A stretch of DNA of 64,000 bases from an uncultured archaeon (GTDB lineage: Archaea; Thermoproteota; Nitrososphaeria; JACIWG01). Every line of letters begins with the position of its first letter. Position 1 is the stretch's first letter. A program made the position numbers and the translations under genes. The stretch lies in contig CALHLD010000024.1 in NCBI GenBank assembly GCA_938034445.1, positions 1 through 64,000 of the forward strand. Direction: 5' to 3'. Below the pieces are notes generated by a model. It worked only from the letters and a program-made list of their open reading frames with translations. It was not told the DNA's origin and did not search any database. Of the stretch, positions 51,674 to 61,555 are shown piece by piece.

Positions 51674-53897
51674 TTATTCTTTGTCTATAAATTCTTCTGG
51701 TGAAGGTGGAGTCTCGTTTAAGCCTTTTCTTTTTCTAATAGATGCGATAAGTTGTGGAAGAATGTTTGAGGGAACAGGACTCCATTCTTTAAAGTGCGTA
51801 TTCCACATAGCTTTGCCTGCAGTTGCACCCCTCATAGCCTCACTTAAATCAAATGTTTCTGCGGCAGGTATTACACCCTCTATTATTGTAAGCACACCCT
51901 TTTGTTCAACATTTAACATCTTTCCTCTTCTAGCAGAGATCACTCCAGCAACTGCACCAATTAAATCACTATTCGCTTTTATTTCTATACCTAAAACAGG
52001 TTCTAATAAAGTTGGATTTGCCAAGAGCATAGCCCCTAAAATTGCTCGCCTAGAGGCTGGCAAAAGTTGCGCATAAGTTCTATGAGCAGGGTCTTCGTGA
52101 AATTCAGCGTGATGTAGAACAACTTTGACACCCCTGCATGGCTCTAGTGCCAATGGTCCATTTTCCATTACATCAAAGAAGCCAACTCTTATTGAATCAA
52201 TTGACTCTTGCATAAATTGAACACCCTTTGTAGCGTCAACAAACAGATTACCTCTAGGGTCAACAGCGACTACATTCCTTGCCTCATCGGCATCCCATCC
52301 ATGATCCCTGAGTATTTTTGCTATAGTTTTTCTATCAAGTTGCTCATTAATAGTATTATTTCGTATTAATTCGATAACTTCGGGTGTCAAAGGTTCAACA
52401 CGCATGAATATACGATTATGTTTATTTGGGGACTTGGCCATAACCGGTCCAGCAGACACCTTTATAGTCTCACGATAGTTTATAAGTGGTGGTGTAGTCA
52501 CTATCTCTAAACCAGTTTGAGTAATAAGTGTGGTAGCTATTTCTAAATGCAATACACCCATACCAGACATTAGCATTTCACCAGTTTCTTCATTAATTTT
52601 GATTACAAGATTAGGGTCTTCAATCGACAGTCTTCTTAATGTTTCAATAAGCTTAGGTAAATCTCTTGGATACTTAGGTTCTATTGCAATTGTCACTACA
52701 GGTTCTGAGACATAACGTATCTGTTCAAATGGAACAATATCCCTTATTGAGGATAATGTTTCACCAGCTCTTGCAGCATCTAAGCCCAACAAAGCAGGAA
52801 TATTTCCTGCTGTAAGAACACCGACAATTTCCCTAAAAGGCCCCATAAACATACTTACTGATTGCACACGAGCCTGTGTTTTTGCGTTATGTAAATAAAG
52901 TATGTCCCCATCGTGTACTGTACCAGAAAAGAGTCTACCGACTGCAACTACACCAGCCTGAGGGTCAACCACCACATTCGTGACCATCATAACTGTAGGC
53001 CCCTTTTCATCACAATTTAAAAGAGCTTGGCCTACTTCAGAGTTTAAGTTACCTTTCCATATTTTTGGAATACGATATTTTTGTGCAACATGAGGAGGAG
53101 GATGATGTCTTATTACCATTGAGAGAATAGCATCATGTAATGGTATATTTTCAGCTAATGTTCTCATGTCTCCAGTTTCATATGCCTTATATATGTCACT
53201 AAAGCGTACACCCTTTTTTTGTGCGATCATAAAATTGAAACCCCAACGGTCTTTTGCCGAACCAAATGCAACACTACTATCTTGTATACTTACTTTCCAT
53301 TTTGATTTAAATTCTGGTTCAGCATAAATTTCTATTAAATTATTGAATTCATTAACTATATTTGCAAGCCAAACTTGCATCTTATCTGGAGTAAGTTTCA
53401 ATTCTTTAATTAGCCTATCAATTTTATTTATATATAATACTGGACGAACTCTTTCTTCTAATGCTTGACGAGTCACTGTTTCAGTTTGCGTCATTATCCC
53501 TTCAACAGCATCACATACAACAACAGCACCGTCAATCGCACGTAAACTTCTTGTCACTCTACCAGTAAAGTCAATGTGACCTGGTGTATCTATTAGATTT
53601 ATAACATATGGAACATTTTCATATTCGTAATAGAGTGTAACGTTAGCTGCCTTAATAGTCATTTGTCTTTGTTGTTCAAGATCCATATAATCTAGGGCGA
53701 GAGCTTGACCCGCAAGAGCCGGACTAAGCATACCGCAGGCAGCAAGTAGACTATCACTCATTGTAGTTTTTCCATGATCAACATGGGCAACAACACCAAG
53801 ATTATTCGGGTTTAGAGAGTTTACTCTAAACCTTTCGAATCTGGTCTTTGTTGCCTATGATTTTTAATGCTTCTGCAGTAGTTTTATATCTTGGCAT
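51674..53897 (-). CDS. fusA: elongation factor aEF-2, split by a 31-nt BHB intron
   Basis: Join 53897-53834 with 53802-51674: 2193 bases, 730 residues, normal for aEF-2. Exon 1 (64 bases) encodes MPRYKTTAEALKIIGNKDQI plus R and the first base of the next codon. Exon 2 starts with NLGVVAHVDHGKTT, so the P-loop, DTPGHIDF, NKIDR and later domains III to V with the diphthamide loop are complete. Without splicing translation stops after 23 residues, and the next start (53761) would lack the P-loop. It converges with the winged-helix gene. The factor translocates ribosomes. Confidence 0.95.
53803..53833 (-). other. 31-nt BHB intron in the aEF-2 mRNA
   Basis: The transcript folds as outer helix AGA/UCU (extended by ACC/GGU past a bulged U), central helix UUCG/CGAA, 3-nt bulges AAA and UAA, and a 9-bp intron helix GGUUUAGAG/CUCUAAACC with loop UAAACU. 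Cutting between bulge bases two and three on each strand removes 31 nt and joins CGA-AAT (Arg-Asn), giving the conserved IRNLG sequence. Same geometry as the tRNA-Gln intron. Confidence 0.9.
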
Positions 53898-53998
53898 AGT
53901 GAACCACACTAAACCACTAGAAAAACCCTTTTAAAAGATTTTGGAAAAATCATGTAAACAATTATTTAAGGTAAGAAAATAATATTCGCTCTAACCAT

Positions 53999-54601
53999 TT
54001 ACTCAATATTAGCATGCCTTTCTTTCATATATGACTCTGTTACATGAAACTCAGCAATTAAAGTGGCTATTATCGAATCAAGCAAAAATAATGCACTATC
54101 CTCAAAAAGGGTACCTAATGGAGCAAGAGGTTCATGAAGACCTAATATTTGTCTTGCAAAATAATCTCTAGGAGAGACTTCAATACGCCCTTTTAAAAGC
54201 ACAATATGATTAGAAAGTTTACCTAAAGGAGAGGAAGCATACGATGTTATTGATACAATCTTTGCACCTACTTGTTTTGCTGCCTCTGCAGCAGTAACTA
54301 TAAGTTTTGTTGAACCTGAACCTGAGATTGCTATAACAAGATCCTCTTTAGAAATGGAGGGAACAATCGTATCACCTAAAACATAAGCATTAAAACCTAA
54401 ATGAAGAAGACGCATTGCAAAAGCACGACCAACAAGACCACTTCGTCCAGCACCCATTATTAGAATTTTACTATTTTTATGTGATTTTAACATTTCAACA
54501 AAAACTCTTAATTCTTCTTCATTAACTTGAGACAAATTTTCCTTTACAAGTTCAGATAAAAGTATAGCTCGTTCCTTAATACTTTGAACGTTATTGCTCA
54601 T
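53999..54601 (-). CDS. hxlB: 6-phospho-3-hexuloisomerase (SIS domain)
   Basis: SIS-domain phosphosugar site [20 protein letters not shown] and [23 protein letters not shown], with size (200 aa) and [14 protein letters not shown] typical of HxlB/PHI. It isomerises arabino-3-hexulose-6-phosphate and fructose-6-phosphate; in archaea lacking the pentose phosphate path it supplies ribulose-5-phosphate. The partner synthase HxlA is not in view. Confidence 0.9.
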   Translation of the reverse strand: MSNNVQSIKERAILLSELVKENLSQVNEEELRVFVEMLKSHKNSKILIMGAGRSGLVGRAFAMRLLHLGFNAYVLGDTIVPSISKEDLVIAISGSGSTKLIVTAAEAAKQVGAKIVSITSYASSPLGKLSNHIVLLKGRIEVSPRDYFARQILGLHEPLAPLGTLFEDSALFLLDSIIATLIAEFHVTESYMKERHANIE

Positions 54602-54634
54602 ATTTTTAGGTTAACAATATATTAGATAAAAAGG

Positions 54635-55303
54635 TTATTTGCTTAATTTTTCGAAAAATGCTTCATATAATTTTATGTTAGTATCTAAAAGTAACCTTAT
54701 TCTACGAGCCCTTTTTAATCCTACTCCATGAACCTTAGAAAGTTCTTCAACTGATGCAAGGAAAATATTTTTTGGAGTACCAAAATGTTTTAAAAGGCTT
54801 ACAGCAGTTTTATAGCCAATCCCTGGAAGAGAAGAAATTAAATAAATCTGTTGTCCAAAAAAATCCTTCTTCTTAGCGTGTTTAATAAAGTATCCATCCT
54901 TTTTACTAGGAGAAACATTTGATAGACAAGATAAGAATAAGGCTGTTTCGTCTTCAGAAGGGGAGTTAACTAGCTTTATTTTATAGTTTATAAGAAGTGA
55001 TGCAATAGCACACTGCACAACCTTAGGATTTCTTACATAAAATTCTATTTCATCATAATTTCCTTCTATTATAAGAAAAGCATTAATGTAAGAGGAAGAT
55101 AATTGTTCGATCTGATGAAATAAGCGACCATCAAATAGTGAGGAAATAAAGTCGTTAACTGATTTTCTCTCAACGGCCGTTTCAGGATTGATTATATAAT
55201 CACCTACTTCTAAGAATTTGAAAATAATCCCTATACCCATAGACTTTAACAAATTAGGTACATTAGATTTTGATTCCCTAGAATCTACTATTATATCGGC
55301 CAT
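54635..55303 (-). CDS. XPF/ERCC4-type structure-specific nuclease (short crenarchaeal form)
   Basis: Nuclease motif VGDYIINPETAVERKSVNDF (GDY, ERKxxxDF) and DGRLFHQIEQL come first, then a (HhH)2 domain (LISSLPGIGYKTAVSLL, LSKVHGVGLKRARRIR). No helicase domain, so it is the short form that acts with PCNA in crenarchaea. It cuts 3' flaps and branched DNA. 222 residues. Its start lies 8 bases from the end of the ecfT gene. Confidence 0.92.
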   Translation of the reverse strand: MADIIVDSRESKSNVPNLLKSMGIGIIFKFLEVGDYIINPETAVERKSVNDFISSLFDGRLFHQIEQLSSSYINAFLIIEGNYDEIEFYVRNPKVVQCAIASLLINYKIKLVNSPSEDETALFLSCLSNVSPSKKDGYFIKHAKKKDFFGQQIYLISSLPGIGYKTAVSLLKHFGTPKNIFLASVEELSKVHGVGLKRARRIRLLLDTNIKLYEAFFEKLSK

Positions 55304-55311
55304 TTATTCCA

Positions 55312-56046
55312 TCATAAATGGAAAAGGTGTATGAGCAATATAAACAAAACTACTAACGTTAAATTTAAACATAGAACAAAATAATCCTTCCGTTTAAAAT
55401 GTAACGTATAATATGAAGTTCTTTTTTTAGAAAAGCCATAAGCTCTTGATTCCATGGCTTCGGCGAGCTCTTCACTTCTAATTATTGATTGTACAATCAA
55501 AGGAATTAAAACAGGAATATAATTTCGTATACGTTTGAATATATTTCCCTTTTCTATCTCAAGACCTCTAGAACGTTGCGAATCAATTATTTGTACAGCA
55601 TCCAGTAATATTACGGGTACAAAACGTACAGCTGTAACAAAAGCAAATATTAAATCATATGGTAAGTGTAGGGAACGCATAACAAGATCAAGTTCATCAG
55701 GAGATGATGTTAGGAAAAAAATTGAAGAAGACGAAATAATTGCAATAAAACGTAATGAGATAATTATTGAGAAGATTAGGTCATAGCCTACTAACAGATT
55801 TATTGCAAATATCATGATCACAAATGTAAGAGAGAAAGTTATAGTTTTTATCATCCTTCTTAAAACTTTGGATAAGACACCAAGTAGAAAGATTGCAGAT
55901 AATAGTATGATGAATTCAAAAATAGTGCTACTAAAGAGGGAAAGAAGGAAAAGAGAAAGTGAAATAATTAACTTTACCCTAGGATCAAGAGAGTGTATAA
56001 TACTTTCTTGTCGTCTATACACAAGACCCTCTGCTAACCAGAACAT
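55312..56046 (-). CDS. ecfT: energy-coupling factor transporter transmembrane protein EcfT
   Basis: Five or six membrane helices in 244 residues with the two cytoplasmic coupling motifs characteristic of EcfT: SQRSRGLEIEKGN and MESRAYGFSKK. N terminus RRQESIIHSLDPRVKLI is also typical. EcfT couples the two ATPases encoded just upstream to a substrate-binding S protein. No S component is adjacent, so it probably serves several S proteins (group II). Confidence 0.9.
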   Translation of the reverse strand: MFWLAEGLVYRRQESIIHSLDPRVKLIISLSLFLLSLFSSTIFEFIILLSAIFLLGVLSKVLRRMIKTITFSLTFVIMIFAINLLVGYDLIFSIIISLRFIAIISSSSIFFLTSSPDELDLVMRSLHLPYDLIFAFVTAVRFVPVILLDAVQIIDSQRSRGLEIEKGNIFKRIRNYIPVLIPLIVQSIIRSEELAEAMESRAYGFSKKRTSYYTLHFKRKDYFVLCLNLTLVVLFILLIHLFHL

Positions 56047-56868
56047 CTATTTCAACCCTCTTAACAATTTCAACATCATTGAACGCGCTTCTACTATGTC
56101 AACAGGCGGTCGTTCTATTAGAGGATAAAGTTCTTCATATAATTCAACAAGCTGTGGTTTTGTAATACCGCATTTTTCTAACACAGAATCATCTTTAAAA
56201 ACACTCCTACAATCACCATCTTTAACAATTATACCATTAGAAATTAGTATTAGTCTGGGCTGTAAAAGCCATATAAATTCGACATCATGGGATACTACTA
56301 TAACTGTCTTATTTTGAGTTACCAACATTTTAATAATTTCTATAAGTTTCTCTTTTTGAAGAAAATCTTGACCAACCGTTGGTTCATCAAGTATTATAAA
56401 GTCTGGATTCCAAGCGAGAACTGAAGCCAAACATAATCTCTTTTTTTCACCACCACTTAATAATAATGGTGACATATCCTTATATTGTATTAGATTAAAA
56501 AATTCTAAAGCCCATTTGACCCTTTTGTTTATAATTTCTTCTTCGAAACCAAAATTTTTTAAAGCGAATGCAACCTCATTCCATACTGTGTCAGAGAAAA
56601 TTTGATGACCAGGATTTTGAAATACGAGACCGACTTTTTTAGAAAAATAAGCTACTGATTCTTTGCGCGTGTCTTTTCCAAAAACTTTAACAAACCCTTT
56701 TGTTGGTTTAAGTAATCCGTTGAAATGTTTTATAAGGGTGGTTTTACCAGAACCGTTACCACCCATTATTCCAACTACTTCGCCAAGCCCTATTTTTAGA
56801 CTTATGTTTTTTAGAACATAATCATTTGCTAGGGGATACTTAAAGTATAATGATTCAACTTCAATCAA
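56047..56868 (-). CDS. ecfA: ECF transporter ATPase (EcfA)
   Basis: ABC ATPase with Walker A GGNGSGKTTLIKHFNG, Q-loop VFQNPGHQIF, signature LLSGGEKKRLCLASVLAWNP, Walker B FIILDEPTVGQD and H-loop VVSHD. The QNPGHQIF and EPTVGQD forms are typical of EcfA. Paired with the adjacent ATPase at 56861-57730, which it overlaps by eight bases, and with EcfT. Confidence 0.92.
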   Translation of the reverse strand: MIEVESLYFKYPLANDYVLKNISLKIGLGEVVGIMGGNGSGKTTLIKHFNGLLKPTKGFVKVFGKDTRKESVAYFSKKVGLVFQNPGHQIFSDTVWNEVAFALKNFGFEEEIINKRVKWALEFFNLIQYKDMSPLLLSGGEKKRLCLASVLAWNPDFIILDEPTVGQDFLQKEKLIEIIKMLVTQNKTVIVVSHDVEFIWLLQPRLILISNGIIVKDGDCRSVFKDDSVLEKCGITKPQLVELYEELYPLIERPPVDIVEARSMMLKLLRGLK

Positions 56869-57730
56869 TTCCTATTAACCTCCTTTTTATTTCTTTAGAA
56901 AAATCTTTGACATTTAAGTAAAATTCGTTAAAAATTAACCCCTCATCTTTTAAATAATTTTGTAAGGCTATAACTGGTGGAACGTTGACACCGTAAAGAT
57001 TTAGATTTTTATTTTTTATAACCTCCTTCAAGCATCCATTAAAGATGATTTCTCCTTTATCTAAAACAATCATCCTGTTTGCTACATTTGTTAAAAGATC
57101 AATACGATGTTCTACCACTATAATTGTTAACCCGAACTTTCTATTTAATTCTTTAATTAACAATATGAACTCTAAGGCAGTTCGAGGATCAAGTAATGAA
57201 GTTGGTTCATCTAAAATTAATATTTTAGGTTTCATCGCAAGCACACCCGCAATAGCAACCCTTTGTTTTTGACCATCAGATAATTCATACGGAGGTTTGT
57301 ATCTTAGGTGCTCAATACCTAAAGCGTGCAAAACCCATTCAAGCCTACTATCAATTTCATTTCTGTCAAGTCCAATATTTTCTAGACCAAAAACAATGTC
57401 CTTTTCTACAGAAAACATAAATATCTGGTTTTCTGGATTTTGGAAAACAAATCCGACTTTTGTAGCTAATTCATTTACACTTTTATTTTTAACAAGTTCA
57501 CCATCAACAATTACCTCACCTTCATAAACACCACTATAGAGATGGGGAATTAACCCATTTATGCATCTTAACAGAGTCGATTTCCCACAGCCACTTGGGC
57601 CAACCAAGAGAACAAAGTCGCCTTCTTCAATAGACAAGTTTATATTTTTTAAAATAAGAGCGTTTGATCCTGAATATGAGAAACTAAAGTTTATGAACTT
57701 TATTATCTCTGTCAACGTTTCCATATGCAT
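56861..57730 (-). CDS. ecfA': ECF transporter ATPase (EcfA')
   Basis: Second ABC ATPase of the ECF module: Walker A GPSGCGKSTLLRCING, Q-loop FQNPENQIFMFSVEKDI, signature ELSDGQKQRVAIAG, Walker B ILILDEPTSLLDP, H-loop VVEHRID. EcfA-EcfA'-EcfT form the shared energising module for vitamin or metal uptake. Start ATG 57730 (57724 also possible). Confidence 0.92.
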   Translation of the reverse strand: MHMETLTEIIKFINFSFSYSGSNALILKNINLSIEEGDFVLLVGPSGCGKSTLLRCINGLIPHLYSGVYEGEVIVDGELVKNKSVNELATKVGFVFQNPENQIFMFSVEKDIVFGLENIGLDRNEIDSRLEWVLHALGIEHLRYKPPYELSDGQKQRVAIAGVLAMKPKILILDEPTSLLDPRTALEFILLIKELNRKFGLTIIVVEHRIDLLTNVANRMIVLDKGEIIFNGCLKEVIKNKNLNLYGVNVPPVIALQNYLKDEGLIFNEFYLNVKDFSKEIKRRLIGID

Positions 57731-57754
57731 TAAAAGAATAATATAAAAGGATAA

Positions 57755-58747
57755 TTACTTTAATGAAATTTTTCTGGCCTTTGTAGAAAATGTGGCTTCG
57801 AGCAACGATAAGAAAGTTGATAAAAAAAGTTGTTCGTCATCACAATTAAGATTAAAAGAGGCGGCGCATTTATGACCGCCACCTATTCCATTAAATTTTT
57901 TAGCTAAACTTTCCGCAAGAATATTAAGTGATAAAGCATTATTTTTGCACATGGCATCCGAACACCTTAAACTACCTTTTATCATATCATCAAAACTATA
58001 TGCAAGTATAAGATCACATCCTAAATCAACTAAAAATTTAGCTACAGAGGCTTGAAATGAGCCTATTTTTACTATACCAACTATAAAGCTGTCAAATTCA
58101 TATATATTTAATCTGGAAAACGATTTCAGTTTAGCGATTATTTCAGACCTATCCTTTTTTTGTAGAAGAAAATCTTGGCCCCAGTTTAATCTTGCACCCT
58201 TATCAATCAAAAAGCACACATTCTTTATTGTTCTTTCATTCGCCAAAATTAAATGTTTTGTATCAAACAGGATTCCAAGAAGAAGTAAATTGGATGTTAG
58301 AGGATCAAAATTAAAGCCTAAGTTTAGTAAAATTGATAAAACCATTTCACAAGTCGATGAATGTTCAGTGTCAACATAATAATGTGTATAAAAATGTATA
58401 CTCTCTTCAGTTAAAGGGTGGTGGTCAATCAACACTTTTTTACTAGAAGAATTTTTTACAAGATAATAATAATCACCTAAAAGTTTAGGAGAGCCCGTGT
58501 CTACAACAATTATTAGGTCAAAAGATTTAAAGTCTTTAGGCTTAGACAATTCCATACACAAAAATTTTCTTAGATTTTCGGCAGCAGAATCTAAACCTTC
58601 AGGAAAAAAGAAATTTATTTTTGCATTATTTTTTTTAAAAAAATTGCCTAAAGCTACAGATGAACACAGGGCATCAATATCAGCTAATCTATGAGTTAAA
58701 ATACACACATTATTACCTTTAAAGATATCATCTAAATTAGTGAACAT
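57755..58747 (-). CDS. DHH-family phosphoesterase (NrnA/RecJ-like)
   Basis: DHH-domain motifs: CILTHRLADIDALCSSVAL, IIVVDTGSP, VLIDHHPL and DTEHSSTCEMV, and a C-terminal DHHA1 motif GIGGGHKCAASF. Such proteins degrade short oligonucleotides (nanoRNase) or cyclic nucleotides. The first Asp-rich motif reads HRLADIDA in place of HxxPDxDA, minor drift. It is the last gene of the exosome-proteasome superoperon, starting directly at the prefoldin stop codon. Confidence 0.88.
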   Translation of the reverse strand: MFTNLDDIFKGNNVCILTHRLADIDALCSSVALGNFFKKNNAKINFFFPEGLDSAAENLRKFLCMELSKPKDFKSFDLIIVVDTGSPKLLGDYYYLVKNSSSKKVLIDHHPLTEESIHFYTHYYVDTEHSSTCEMVLSILLNLGFNFDPLTSNLLLLGILFDTKHLILANERTIKNVCFLIDKGARLNWGQDFLLQKKDRSEIIAKLKSFSRLNIYEFDSFIVGIVKIGSFQASVAKFLVDLGCDLILAYSFDDMIKGSLRCSDAMCKNNALSLNILAESLAKKFNGIGGGHKCAASFNLNCDDEQLFLSTFLSLLEATFSTKARKISLK

Positions 58748-59113
58748 TTAACTTTCTTTAATCCCTGTTTGTCCGGAAAGGGCACTACTTATTTTACTCT
58801 GCAACTCTGTAAGAGATTGTTTTAGCTTCTCTTCTTGTTTTGCTAAAATAGTCATTCTTGTTTTATCTAATTCAAGCTTTTCCTCCAACTCTTTTACAAG
58901 CTCATCTTTGCTAACTTTTATCAGAATTTGACCAGTAAACTTGTAGACCGTATCATCTGGTGCAGCCTTTTTTAATTCATCTAATGCACGTTCAATTTCT
59001 GAAATTTCCAAGTCAATCTGCCTTTTCTGAATTTGAACAGCTTGAAGATTCCTTTGCATTTCTTCAAATCTTGCTAAACGTTCTTTTAGCCAAGCGGGAA
59101 TCTCTTCACTCAT
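58748..59113 (-). CDS. pfdB: prefoldin beta subunit
   Basis: Two long coiled-coil helices (about 5-50 and 75-115) joined by a short hairpin TVYKFTGQILIKVSKDELVKEL, the beta-prefoldin pattern. Prefoldin binds nascent chains and hands them to the thermosome. Its position after eL43 is the standard archaeal superoperon order. rpoP, often found in between, is absent here. Confidence 0.93.
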   Translation of the reverse strand: MSEEIPAWLKERLARFEEMQRNLQAVQIQKRQIDLEISEIERALDELKKAAPDDTVYKFTGQILIKVSKDELVKELEEKLELDKTRMTILAKQEEKLKQSLTELQSKISSALSGQTGIKES

Positions 59114-59131
59114 ACAATATTCACCATATAA

Positions 59132-59341
59132 CTATAAATCATATGCACCGCCAGCTACTGTGTAGTTGCATTTCTTACAGAACCAAATACCTGAAGCTTT
59201 TCTTTTGAATCTTTTTGAACCGCAGGATGGACAAATTCTCTTTTGTCTTAGTACAGCTAAAGCTTTTGAAGCACGTTTTCTTACAGTAGCACCATACCTT
59301 GCACCTAAACCCTTTGTCATATTTACTTCAGATTTGGGCAT
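59132..59341 (-). CDS. rpl37ae: 50S ribosomal protein eL43 (L37Ae)
   Basis: 69-residue basic protein with zinc ribbon CPSCGSKRFKRKASGIWFCKKC and the ending YTVAGGAYDL, both signatures of L37Ae. It overlaps the end of rrp42 by 14 bases. Slightly shorter than some archaeal versions, but complete. Confidence 0.95.
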   Translation of the reverse strand: MPKSEVNMTKGLGARYGATVRKRASKALAVLRQKRICPSCGSKRFKRKASGIWFCKKCNYTVAGGAYDL

Positions 59342-60149
59342 TTTCTATCACCTTTTTTACAAACGATCTTAACTCCTCTGCCTTAGCCTTAGAAAGTTCT
59401 ACTATTTTAAATAATTGTTCCCTAGATATACCCATAGAACCACCTTTTTGCCCAGCACAAAGATTACCTTCATCATTAAAGGTTAAGGTTAGTCTTGAAT
59501 CTTGCACAGATTCCTCCTCTTCATTAGGGTCAATAAGTATATTGTCACCTATAATAATGGATGTAACTGATATAGGAATACAACGTGTTGGCAACTTACA
59601 TTTTTGAAACTCAATCTCTCCATCACCTTTAACGATTTTCTTTTCAAAAGTTGTTGTTAGAAGAGCCGAAACAGCTGAAAGAAATGCTGCATCAAAAATA
59701 TTACCATCCATATTTAATATGCTTATGTCTACAAATACGCAATATACTAATTTTCCAGGCTCTATAACCAACGCATTTAGATCTATCATTTGTGACTCCC
59801 TTATACCACGATCAACCACCCTAGAAACTTCTATTGCATCTTCGTCTGGTGGTCCAGGTTCAATTAATGCTGAGGAAAAAGGTAAAAATTCTGCATTAAC
59901 AACCAAAAGGCCTTGATTAGGTGTGTCCGGAAAGGGGGTGCCCGTTTCTATTTTTACTCCTGCAACGACTTTTGTATTACCTATAGAAACTTCTGCGGAA
60001 CCGTTTGATTTTTGTATAACTCCAACTTTTATTGTTATAGGACGAAAATCTGTTAAAGAACGTCCATCGAGACGTTTTTCTTTTGATAGCAATTCAATCA
60101 TTTGCATTTTCCTTAAATTTTCTATTATAGGAGATTTTTTAATTGACAT
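59328..60149 (-). CDS. rrp42: exosome complex subunit Rrp42
   Basis: RNase PH fold with RLDGRSLTDFRPITIKVGV, EGSAEVSIGNTKVVAGVKIETG-like pattern and SDGQ-free C terminus; Rrp42 is the catalytically silent partner of Rrp41 in the hexameric ring. 273 residues. Its ATG overlaps the Rrp41 stop by one base (TAATG). The acidic Asp pair of Rrp41 is lacking, as expected. Confidence 0.95.
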   Translation of the reverse strand: MSIKKSPIIENLRKMQMIELLSKEKRLDGRSLTDFRPITIKVGVIQKSNGSAEVSIGNTKVVAGVKIETGTPFPDTPNQGLLVVNAEFLPFSSALIEPGPPDEDAIEVSRVVDRGIRESQMIDLNALVIEPGKLVYCVFVDISILNMDGNIFDAAFLSAVSALLTTTFEKKIVKGDGEIEFQKCKLPTRCIPISVTSIIIGDNILIDPNEEEESVQDSRLTLTFNDEGNLCAGQKGGSMGISREQLFKIVELSKAKAEELRSFVKKVIENAQI

Positions 60150-60874
60150 TATTTTTCATCCACCGTCCCAAAATATTTTTCAATCAGGGCTTTTTTAAGT
60201 ATTTCATATACCTTTTTATTTCCTAGGATTGCTAAGTCAATTGCTTTTTTAAATTCTTCTTCTGAAAATATGCCATCAAACTGTAAGAGAACAATTTTGT
60301 CGAGATTTGGCATATATGCTACTGGCATATCTCCTTCACCCTCTTTGTCTTCCAAATCATTTAAATCTAGCACAATTTGACCATCAATTTTTCCAACTGC
60401 ACAACCAACTATGAGATCTTTCATGGATATACCACTATCAGCCAAAGCTGCTGAAACAGCAGTAATGCTTGCACATCTTGAGCCACCATCTGATTGCAAA
60501 ACTTCTACGAACACGTCAATTATTGATCTAGGATACTCTTCCAAGAAGATAACGCTTTCCATAGCCCTCCTTAAAACAAGTGAAATTTCTATCTCTCTTC
60601 TTGAAGGTTGTGGTGACTTTCTTTCTTCTGTAGAAAATGGAGCCATATGATAACGGCATCTTACAATTGCTTTATCTGGTAAAGCAAGGTGTTTAGGATG
60701 TGCTTCTCTTGGACCATATACTGCTGCAATAATTTTATTTTTACCAAATTCTATGTATGCTGAACCGTCAGCATTTTTAATTACCCCTATTTCAATTTTT
60801 ATAGGTCTTAATTCATCCCATCTTCTTCCATCTAATCTTATACCATTTTCATCTATTAATTTTCCCATATTCAA
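60149..60874 (-). CDS. rrp41: exosome complex exonuclease subunit Rrp41
   Basis: RNase PH fold: [46 protein letters not shown] (phosphate and RNA-binding arginines), [17 protein letters not shown] and the catalytic-region [25 protein letters not shown]. It performs phosphorolytic 3'-5' RNA degradation. Coupled to Rrp4 upstream by a 4-base overlap. 241 residues. Confidence 0.96.
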   Translation of the reverse strand: MNMGKLIDENGIRLDGRRWDELRPIKIEIGVIKNADGSAYIEFGKNKIIAAVYGPREAHPKHLALPDKAIVRCRYHMAPFSTEERKSPQPSRREIEISLVLRRAMESVIFLEEYPRSIIDVFVEVLQSDGGSRCASITAVSAALADSGISMKDLIVGCAVGKIDGQIVLDLNDLEDKEGEGDMPVAYMPNLDKIVLLQFDGIFSEEEFKKAIDLAILGNKKVYEILKKALIEKYFGTVDEK

Positions 60875-61548
60875 CCACTTTCTTTTGTTAATAGATCGTT
60901 TATCATATTTGTTAATGAAGGCAGGTGAGCCTTCTCTTCAATTAAGCGGATAGCTTTTGAAGCTAACACTATGCCTTCGGAAGGCCCCTGGACGATAATG
61001 ACCCCATTTTGGCCTATAATAAGTTTTGTTTTTGTCTTACTTTCTATAATTTTAGCCATAGAGCCTTTCTTACCAATTAATCTAGGTATCTTTGATGGAG
61101 AAAGTTTTATTGGTTCTCCATTTATTATTTTACCTAAACCATGATCCCTTACAGTTAATATTGGGTCCTTTGTACGGTCATATGATACTATCTTAGCTGC
61201 CAAAATGTCACCAACCTTAAACTGTGATGTAAGAGAGTGTGTCTGAGGAGAAAAGTCCCTACCAAATACATCCTGTGCTGGCAAGTGTGCAGTATAAATC
61301 GAGTTTATATCAACATCCCAAGAAAAAGCATCAAAGTCTATAATTTTACCAATAACAAAGTCGTTAACTCTTGGAATATAGGGGCCTGCTAATGGTATCA
61401 ATTTTACTTCTTTACCTTCAATTTCAACTAAACCAACTTTTAAAGAGAATAACTTACTACCTAATTTATATGTATATGGAGGGGGCTGCCCTTGATAGGA
61501 ATCATGTAATAACTCACCTGGTAAAACCTTTGTTCTAACTAAAACCAT
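60871..61548 (-). CDS. rrp4: exosome RNA-binding subunit Rrp4
   Basis: N-terminal [13 protein letters not shown], an S1 domain ([29 protein letters not shown]) and a KH domain with [28 protein letters not shown] make up Rrp4, the exosome cap that recruits RNA. ATG 61548 is chosen; in-frame codons to 61572 overlap the SBDS gene. 225 residues. Confidence 0.95.
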   Translation of the reverse strand: MVLVRTKVLPGELLHDSYQGQPPPYTYKLGSKLFSLKVGLVEIEGKEVKLIPLAGPYIPRVNDFVIGKIIDFDAFSWDVDINSIYTAHLPAQDVFGRDFSPQTHSLTSQFKVGDILAAKIVSYDRTKDPILTVRDHGLGKIINGEPIKLSPSKIPRLIGKKGSMAKIIESKTKTKLIIGQNGVIIVQGPSEGIVLASKAIRLIEEKAHLPSLTNMINDLLTKESG

Positions 61549-61555
61549 AACTATA

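Noticed and set aside
51674-53761. aEF-2 starting at ATG 53761
   Set aside because: It would lack the P-loop HVDHGKT and could not bind GTP; the intron model gives a complete protein.
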